Positions 58,627 through 64,000 of a stretch of 64,000 nt of DNA are shown in pieces. The stretch lies in assembly GCA_902777275.1 (NCBI GenBank), contig CACYTI010000011.1, forward strand, positions 1 through 64,000, in the 5' to 3' direction. This DNA is from an uncultured Ruminococcus sp. GTDB lineage: Bacteria > Bacillota > Clostridia > Oscillospirales > Acutalibacteraceae. Position 1 is the first letter of the stretch, and each line of letters opens with the position of its first letter. The position numbers and the translations under genes are program-made. Below the pieces are notes generated by a model. That model was not told where the DNA came from and made no database searches. It worked only from the letters and a program-made list of their open reading frames with translations.

Positions 58627-59517
58627 ATGGATTGTATTATAGAAACCAAAAATCTTGTAAAGCGTTACGGGCACAATAACGCCGTTGACAATGTTTCGAT
58701 CCATGTCAAAAAGGGCGCGATTTACGGCTTGATCGGCAAAAACGGCGCGGGCAAAACTACGCTGATGAAGCTGATTTTGGGGCTTTCACGCTCCAACTCG
58801 GGTGAAATATCGCTCTTCGGCAGCAACTCTGACCTCGACGAAAAGCGGAGAAACATCGGCTCGCTGATAGAGGAGCCCGCACTATACAAAAGCGAAACCG
58901 CGCTTGAAAACCTGCGCCGCTTTGCAATTTTGGTTCCGACTTCCGAGGAGGATCTTCACAAGCTGCTTGAGCTTGTCGGCTTGCAGGATGCGGGAAACAA
59001 AAAGGCGGGCAAATTCTCTTTGGGAATGCGCCAAAGGCTCGGCATAGCGATAGCGCTGCTTGGCAAGCCCCAGCTCTTGGTTCTCGACGAGCCTATCAAC
59101 GGACTCGATCCTGCGGGAATAAAAGAAATCCGCGATATTATTCTTGAGCTGAACTCAAGGGGCATCACCTTTTTGATTTCAAGCCATTTGCTGGACGAGC
59201 TCGGCAAAATCGCAACGGTATACGGAATTATGTCGGACGGAAAGCTCACGGAAGAAATAACCGCTGAGGAATTAAACGAAAGGTGCCGCACTTTTCTCAG
59301 TGTTAAAACCGACGATTCCGAAAAAGCGGCGCAGGCTCTTCTTGACTGGCAGCCCGGACTTAGGGTGGAAACGGACGGCAGCTCGGTGCATATCACCTCT
59401 GAGGTAGAGGACACCTCCGAGATAATAATTACGCTGGTAAACGCCGGGGTGCGCGTATATGAAATGAGAAACGAGAGCATCGGGCTTGAGGACTTCTTTA
59501 TTGAAAGGCTGGGATAA
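58627..59517 (+). CDS. ABC transporter ATP-binding protein (NatA/BcrA-like)
   Basis: A 296-residue ATPase: Walker A GKNGAGKTT, signature FSLGMRQRLGIA, Walker B LLVLDEPINGLDPAG, H-loop SSH. Its C-terminal 80 residues form a regulatory extension typical of BcrA-type ATPases (export of bacitracin-like peptides) and of general efflux pairs. The true ATG is at 58627 (AAAGGAG 12 nt upstream); the open frame to 58477 is in AT-rich promoter DNA. It is divergent from the FHA-ABC operon and is followed by the permease one base after its stop. Confidence 0.9.
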   Translation: MDCIIETKNLVKRYGHNNAVDNVSIHVKKGAIYGLIGKNGAGKTTLMKLILGLSRSNSGEISLFGSNSDLDEKRRNIGSLIEEPALYKSETALENLRRFAILVPTSEEDLHKLLELVGLQDAGNKKAGKFSLGMRQRLGIAIALLGKPQLLVLDEPINGLDPAGIKEIRDIILELNSRGITFLISSHLLDELGKIATVYGIMSDGKLTEEITAEELNERCRTFLSVKTDDSEKAAQALLDWQPGLRVETDGSSVHITSEVEDTSEIIITLVNAGVRVYEMRNESIGLEDFFIERLG

Positions 59518-59518
59518 A

Positions 59519-60307
59519 ATGAGAAATCTGCTTATTTTTAACTTTCGCAAGCTGCGCCGTCAAAAAAGCTTTTACATATGCGTCGGAATAATGCTTGTTA
59601 TGATTCTTATTACGGCGTCTATGTACAAGGCGCTTGAAGCTATGCTCAGCGACACGGGTTTAAACCAAAACGCAAGCTCGACCACACAGCTTTTAAACGC
59701 TATGATGACCGGCACGGGCTTTGCGCTGTCGGGCTTGACAAACAGCAGCTTCATAATGATTTTCGGCATTATCACAGCGCTGGCTGTATGCGACGATTTT
59801 GAGCAGCACACCGTCAAAACTATTTTCGGCAGAGGCTACTCACGTGTGAAATACTACTTTTCAAAGTTAGTCGCGACCTTAACCTCTGCGACCGCCGCGT
59901 TTGTGCTCATCACAGCCTGTTCCTTTGGTCTGGGAGCCGCGTTTTTCGGGCTGAACAATGTTCAATTCGGAAAAATCGCCTCGCTGATCGGAGTTCAGTA
60001 CATCGCCGCGCTTGCCGCCGCATCGCTGGTGTTTATGCTCAGCTTCCTTTTGAAGAAAACCGGTCTTTCGATCGCCGCCGTTATCATAATACCCTCGGTG
60101 CTCGATTTGATCATGACCCTCTTAGACTATATGCTGAACCTGAAGGATATGCACATCACCGATTTATGGCTGACAACCATTTTCACCGATTTGGCAAATA
60201 TTTCAATTCAGCCGGGCAGAATCCTATCTTGTCTGTTTATCGCTCTCGGATATATCGCAGTGTTCGTTTCATTAGGCGCAATATTCGCAAGGAAAACAGA
60301 GGCGTAA
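59519..60307 (+). CDS. ABC-2 permease
   Basis: A 262-residue membrane protein with six helices (FYICVGIMLVMILITASMY, FIMIFGIITALAVCDDF, ATAAFVLITACSFGLGAAFFG, YIAALAAASLVFMLSFLL, SIAAVIIIPSVLDLIMTLLD, LFIALGYIAVFVSLGAIFA). The HTVKTIFGRGYSR loop between helices 2 and 3 is typical of BcrB-like permeases in which an ABC ATPase is the partner. It starts one base after the ATPase stop. A terminator follows. With the ATPase it forms a simple exporter. Confidence 0.88.
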   Translation: MRNLLIFNFRKLRRQKSFYICVGIMLVMILITASMYKALEAMLSDTGLNQNASSTTQLLNAMMTGTGFALSGLTNSSFIMIFGIITALAVCDDFEQHTVKTIFGRGYSRVKYYFSKLVATLTSATAAFVLITACSFGLGAAFFGLNNVQFGKIASLIGVQYIAALAAASLVFMLSFLLKKTGLSIAAVIIIPSVLDLIMTLLDYMLNLKDMHITDLWLTTIFTDLANISIQPGRILSCLFIALGYIAVFVSLGAIFARKTEA

Positions 60308-60339
60308 ACTAACATTATAAAAAGCTATATAATAAATCG

Positions 60340-60375
60340 GGCGGGCTGTCTGCACAGTCCGCCTTGATTTATTTT
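60340..60375 (+). terminator. Terminator of the ABC exporter pair
   Basis: GGCGGGCTGT (60340-60349) pairs with ACAGTCCGCC (60354-60363), one G-U pair; TTGATTTATTTT follows. Confidence 0.75.
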
Positions 60376-60411
60376 CGGTGATCCCCGATATTTTACAAAT
60401 TAAGTATTGAA

Positions 60412-61404
60412 TCAGTATCCGGTAGATTTTATATTTATTGCCACAATAATGTCATACTCGCCGTCGCGTGCGCTGCATACGCAGTTGAACTCATAATCCG
60501 ACCAATCCTGACCGGTTATTGAGGTCGCCTCGTTTTCCGCAAGGCTGATAAAATCGGACTCCGCCTCATTATAGGACTTGTTGTTTACTCCTTCGGTTCC
60601 CATGCTGTAGCTGTCCCCTTGGAGAGAGGTGTTCCTTGTCATTCCAAGTGACTCAAGGTGACTTATTACCGCCGCTGTCCAGCGCTCGGCGTTAGCCGCA
60701 GTCACAAGCTCCTTGTGCGTGAGCACCGTGTCGTCCGTGATGTCCTGTTCGACACGCTTAACGATGATGTCGCAGGTCGCCTTATGACCGTTATGAGATG
60801 TAACGGTAATTGTGCTTGTGCCCGCCGTTACTCCCGTGATTGAAACGGTCTTGCCCGAAACCGAAGCGCGCACATTGCCGTTGCTTGCTGTTACCGTGCA
60901 GGTCTTGTTAGCTGCGTCAGCCGGAGTAAAGCTGATATCAAGCGTCTTTGTTTCGCCCGTATTCAAATCGATCGAGACCTCGCTGAGCGAGATCGAAGTA
61001 ACCGCAAGAGCAAGGATCTGCTCCTGCATTTCGCTTTGAATAGAGCCTATCCGCGGATTAATGTTATCGGCGGTAATACCGTCATCCGGCACGTGCACAT
61101 TAAGCGTTGTCGGCTGCGTTGCGGAGCTTAACGCGGGAACCGTGGCAGTAATCTTCGATTTGGGAGCGGTTGTAGCCTGAGTTGCCTTTGTCGATGGATT
61201 GGTAGAAGCGGTACTTGACGCCGCGGAAGTATCCGCCGAAACTTTCGCCTCGGAGGACGGGTCGTAATACCTTCCTTCGCCCGCGGGATAAACCCGGTTG
61301 ACTGCCTCGCCCGCCGCGATTTTATCGGGTGACGAGGAGCACGCGGTCATTGCCGCCGCGCCGAGTATTGCCGCAAGCAAAAAAGGTAATATTTTATGTC
61401 TCAT
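60412..61404 (-). CDS. Lipoprotein with bacterial Ig-like (Big_2) domain
   Basis: A 330-residue lipoprotein. Signal peptide with lipobox MTAC (Cys22), then a Ser/Thr/Ala-rich linker (about 55-105), then a Big_2-like domain (about 137-215: ISLSEVSIDLNTGETKTLDISF, ASVSGKTVSITGVTAGTSTITVTS), and a C-terminal alpha/beta region (about 225-330) without a recognised family. The lipid-anchored position suggests surface binding. GAGGATAA precedes the ATG. It starts 5 bp after the Na/Pi cotransporter stop, so the two are one operon. Confidence 0.82.
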   Translation of the reverse strand: MRHKILPFLLAAILGAAAMTACSSSPDKIAAGEAVNRVYPAGEGRYYDPSSEAKVSADTSAASSTASTNPSTKATQATTAPKSKITATVPALSSATQPTTLNVHVPDDGITADNINPRIGSIQSEMQEQILALAVTSISLSEVSIDLNTGETKTLDISFTPADAANKTCTVTASNGNVRASVSGKTVSITGVTAGTSTITVTSHNGHKATCDIIVKRVEQDITDDTVLTHKELVTAANAERWTAAVISHLESLGMTRNTSLQGDSYSMGTEGVNNKSYNEAESDFISLAENEATSITGQDWSDYEFNCVCSARDGEYDIIVAINIKSTGY

Positions 61405-61409
61405 GTAAA

Positions 61410-63077
61410 TTATCCTCTTTTCACAATTGCGCCGAGCTTATTCCTCGGAATAGAGAAAGCTATGTTGTTGGCGTGATCGCCTACTCTTTCAAGAATAGTC
61501 AGCATATCCAAATATACAGTGCCGTTTTCAGCGCTGCAAACACCGCTGTTCATTCGGCTGATGTGATTGAATTTATAAATTTTAACGTGGCTGTCAAGCG
61601 AGCTTTCCGTCTCGATAACAGCTTTTGCGATTTCAAAGTCTACACTTTGGGCGTTAAACAGCGAAAAACCGTCCTCAAGCAGCTTTGAAACCATTTCGTC
61701 AAGGTGATGCAGCTCACCAATGGCGGCGTCGGTAAACTTAACCTTGTTCGACATCATCTCCTTGGCGTGCTCAACGATATTCTCGGCATGGTCGCCGATT
61801 CGCTCCATATCCTGAATAGCCGAATACATAACGCCCATCGTTTTGCGGTCGCTGTCCAGAATATCAAGACCGTTGATTTTTACGATATATCTTGTTATTT
61901 CATGTGTCAGGAAGTCAATTAACTTCTCATTCTTCTGAACCTTCTCGACAAGGGTGGCATCACCGTCAAAGAAAGCAGTCATGGCATAGTGGTAATTTTT
62001 GCACACTAACTCGCCCAAACGCTTGCACTCGTTTTCAACCGAGAGAACCGCCATGGGAGGCGTGGTGAGAATACGTGTATCGAGGTAAACGGTTTCCATT
62101 TTCTCCTTTTCCTCGTCTGTATCGGGGAGGATAAACCTTGTCAGCTTTTCGATCCAGCCCGAGAACGGCAGGAGAACAACGGTGATCGTTATATTAAAGA
62201 TTATGTGAGTAGCTGAGATCTGTGAAGCGAGCCCGAATTTGGACGCAGGCAGAATCATCTCGATCCATGACGTGAACGGCAGGAATATTGTGATCAGCGT
62301 CATTATCAGCGCTCCGATAGCACTTATAAGGAAGTTCGCCAGAGCGATCTGTTTTGCGGTGCGGTTCGCTCCCATAGATGATAACAGTGCCGCAGAGCAG
62401 GCGCCCACGTTAAAGCCGAAAATAACGAACACAACCTGATCAAGACTTGTGACAACGCCCGCCATCGCGAGAGCCATCATAATACCGACAGATGCCGAGG
62501 AGCTTTGAATGATACCTGTGAAGACAACGCCCACAAGAATTCCGATAAGCGGGAATGAAAGCTTATCTACAATGCTTGTGAAAGCCGCGCTCTCGCCCAT
62601 CCACTTCAAGTTCTCACTCATAAGCGACAAGCCGAGGAAGAGCATACCGAAGCCAGCTGAAATCTGACCGTAGTATTTAATGTTGTTCTTGCGCGAGAAT
62701 GTGATAATTACGGCGCCGATGAAAATAAATATCGGCACATACGCCTTGATGTCTATCGCCATCAGCAGCGAGGTGACGGTCGTACCTATCTTGGCACCGA
62801 ACAAAATTCCTATCGCCTGTCCTAACTCCATCAAGCCCGCGTTCGCAAAACCGACCACCATAGCGTCGGTAGCTGATGAACTTTGGATGACGCCCGTGAC
62901 AAGCACACCTACAAGCATAGCGATGAACTTGTTACTTGTGATTTTTTGTAGCAGCACCCTCAGTTTGTTACCTGCGGCGAGTTCAAGTCCCTCACCCATG
63001 TTTTTCATGCCTATCAAAAACAGGCCGAGTCCGCCCAGCGCCAGAATAATCTTCAGAATAATAGCTTGAGTAGTCAT
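61410..63077 (-). CDS. Na/Pi cotransporter with PhoU-like C-terminal domain
   Basis: A 555-residue protein. The N-terminal 330 residues form the Na/Pi cotransporter II fold with inverted repeats: VIQSSSATDAMVVGFANAG and IIQSSSASVGIMMALAMAG, plus GTTVTSLLMA. The C-terminal 200 residues hold a PhoU-like helical domain (about 345-545, with YSAIQDMERIGDHAENIVEHA and TILERVGDHANNIAF). It imports phosphate with Na+ or acts as a regulated efflux; the PhoU domain may gate it. The ATG at 63077 is chosen after GGGATGGA; the frame continues to 63143. It is first of the operon with the Big_2 lipoprotein. Confidence 0.9.
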   Translation of the reverse strand: MTTQAIILKIILALGGLGLFLIGMKNMGEGLELAAGNKLRVLLQKITSNKFIAMLVGVLVTGVIQSSSATDAMVVGFANAGLMELGQAIGILFGAKIGTTVTSLLMAIDIKAYVPIFIFIGAVIITFSRKNNIKYYGQISAGFGMLFLGLSLMSENLKWMGESAAFTSIVDKLSFPLIGILVGVVFTGIIQSSSASVGIMMALAMAGVVTSLDQVVFVIFGFNVGACSAALLSSMGANRTAKQIALANFLISAIGALIMTLITIFLPFTSWIEMILPASKFGLASQISATHIIFNITITVVLLPFSGWIEKLTRFILPDTDEEKEKMETVYLDTRILTTPPMAVLSVENECKRLGELVCKNYHYAMTAFFDGDATLVEKVQKNEKLIDFLTHEITRYIVKINGLDILDSDRKTMGVMYSAIQDMERIGDHAENIVEHAKEMMSNKVKFTDAAIGELHHLDEMVSKLLEDGFSLFNAQSVDFEIAKAVIETESSLDSHVKIYKFNHISRMNSGVCSAENGTVYLDMLTILERVGDHANNIAFSIPRNKLGAIVKRG

Positions 63078-63262
63078 AATTTCCATCCCATTCGCGAAAC
63101 TATATAATTGTTCTCTCTTCTCACACAAGCCTGCACATAACAAGACTTTGAAATATTATAACATATTTCTCAGCAATTTTCTACAATTTTTTTGCACAAA
63201 TTGAATTTTCGGAACAATATTTTAGTTAAGCGGGTATTTTGTGTCACTGAGTCCCGAATGTC

Positions 63263-63291
63263 TTGACAAACCATATGCAGACGGCTATAAT
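63263..63291 (+). promoter_or_regulatory. Consensus promoter of the small lipoprotein gene
   Basis: TTGACA (63263-63268), 17 bp, TATAAT (63286-63291): perfect matches to the sigma-A consensus. The start of transcription near 63298 makes the ATG at 63306 almost leaderless; the ATG at 63327 fits better. Confidence 0.8.
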
Positions 63292-63326
63292 AGCCCAAAA
63301 AGAAGATGAACGGGGCAATGCATCAC

Positions 63327-63515
63327 ATGAAAAAAATCCTTGCCGCAGCCTTGGCGGTCTGTTTGATTATAATATTATTTTGCTTTTGCGGCTGTCAAAG
63401 CTCCGACAAACCCGGGGCTATGCCCGCCATTAAAATGCCTGTTGAAATCATTCACCGCGAGGATTCCGCACCTCAGCCAAATGACGCGACCTGCTCCGAG
63501 GCTTCTCTGAAATAA
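63327..63515 (+). CDS. Small lipoprotein
   Basis: A 62-residue protein: signal peptide MKKILAAALAVCLIIILF, lipobox CFCGC with Cys26 the likely lipid site, then about 36 residues of polar mature sequence (SSDKPGAMPAIKMPVEII...). There is a consensus promoter and a terminator after it, so it is a free-standing gene. An alternative start at 63306 adds seven residues. No family is recognised; many short lipoproteins of Firmicutes have no known role. Confidence 0.7.
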   Translation: MKKILAAALAVCLIIILFCFCGCQSSDKPGAMPAIKMPVEIIHREDSAPQPNDATCSEASLK

Positions 63516-63563
63516 AAATGCAGAATGGACAAAATGGGCAAATTATGAAGTTGCTTTCTGTGC

Positions 63564-63605
63564 AAAACCGGCTCAACGCCCGCGAAAGCCCTGAGCCGGT
63601 TTTGA
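63564..63605. terminator. Bidirectional terminator between the lipoprotein and tspO
   Basis: AAAACCGGCTC (63564-63574) pairs with GAGCCGGTTTT (63593-63603). Confidence 0.8.
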
Positions 63606-64000
63606 TCATCCGTTTAAAATATACGCCGCCAGGTTAAGATACGAGGCGAACAGCACCCAAACCGTGTAAGGGATCTGCAAAAGGCCGGCAGTTTCGTCGC
63701 GGCGGTAAAACCTAACCGTCATCACAATAACCAAAACCGCTAAAGCAGCGATCCAGAAAAACGAGAACAGCCGCCACTTCAACACGAAGAAGAACACAGG
63801 CCACAGCAAATTCACCGCAAGCTGAGCGCAATACACCCTTCGCGCTCCCTGATCATCCAAGCCCTTATCGCGCAGGATCCCGTAAGACACACCCATCAGC
63901 GCATACAGCAAGGTCCAGACGATCGGGAACAGCACGGCGGGCGGGGCGAGCGGAGGTTGCCTGAGCGAGTCGTAATCCATAAAGCCCGATATCAGCAGAC
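63606..64000 (-). CDS. tspO: TspO/MBR-family membrane protein (N terminus beyond the window)
   Basis: The frame is open through the window end. The visible part has LLISGFMDYDSLRQPPLAPP, the loop-1 motif of TspO with the PPLxPP signature, then four of the five membrane helices: AVLFPIVWTLLYALMGVSYG, RVYCAQLAVNLLWPVFFFV, FFWIAALAVLVIVMTVRFY, IPYTVWVLFASYLNLAAYIL. TspO proteins bind porphyrins and sterols in membranes and affect stress responses. About 25-30 N-terminal residues are missing at the edge. An ATG at 63980 is internal, judging by the sequence before it. Confidence 0.85.
   Translation of the reverse strand, partial: LLISGFMDYDSLRQPPLAPPAVLFPIVWTLLYALMGVSYGILRDKGLDDQGARRVYCAQLAVNLLWPVFFFVLKWRLFSFFWIAALAVLVIVMTVRFYRRDETAGLLQIPYTVWVLFASYLNLAAYILNG

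Overview
The window looks like chromosome of a gut or rumen Firmicute of the Ruminococcus/Oscillospiraceae type. This is an inference from gene content: clostridial housekeeping genes (msmX-type ATPase, ychF, tsaD, polA, alr), Shine-Dalgarno-led starts, two dockerin-bearing proteins, several secreted cohesin-like and starch-binding-like surface proteins with Ser-Glu-Pro-Ala linkers, and fragments of mobile elements. No rRNA, CRISPR array or replication origin is visible.

Layout. 1-1.9 kb holds accessory DNA resembling an integrative element (a gene cut by the window edge and an unknown gene), then about 500 bp of hairpin-rich noncoding DNA that ends at the 3' half of a tRNA-Arg gene. 2-9.7 kb is mostly housekeeping: msmX, an RsuA-type pseudouridine synthase, a DUF4830-like membrane protein, a thioesterase-HAD fusion, ychF, a zinc-ribbon/PH-domain pair, a membrane protein and nnrD. 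9.7-19.2 kb is regulatory and transport: an IS remnant, a membrane PP2C phosphatase, an XRE-receiver fusion regulator with a LytS-like kinase, a heterodimeric ABC exporter, and a membrane protein with a papain-like tail. The same dyad sequence lies at the same distance upstream of the regulator and exporter promoters. 19.2-23.3 kb is accessory: an NYN-domain protein, a 55-residue Cys-pair protein, an unknown membrane protein, a RelE-type toxin-antitoxin pair and two overlapping membrane mini-genes.

23.4-28.4 kb is a decayed dockerin-bearing surface protein with at least three in-frame stops and two frameshifts. 28.8-33 kb holds an FAD dehydrogenase, mgtE behind a long leader with a terminator, and an MBL-fold hydrolase. 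33-41 kb is a surface-protein island: one secreted dockerin protein and four secreted, membrane-anchored proteins, three with cohesin-like domains and one with a starch-binding-like domain. 41-50 kb returns to housekeeping: galE, a cyclophilin with three paralogous small membrane proteins, and the alr-polA-phosphatase-rimI-tsaD operon.

50-64 kb contains putP, a truncated PD-(D/E)XK transposase-family gene next to a 24-nt direct repeat, and a phospho-signalling operon: an ABC ATPase with two FHA domains, its permease, a PP2C phosphatase, a 68-residue protein and a zinc-ribbon Ser/Thr kinase. A second ABC exporter, a Big_2 lipoprotein with a Na/Pi cotransporter, a small lipoprotein and a partial TspO gene follow.

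The two most system-like assemblies are the FHA-ABC/PP2C/kinase operon (52.7-58.4 kb) and the XRE-receiver/LytS/ABC-exporter regulon (11.7-17.7 kb).
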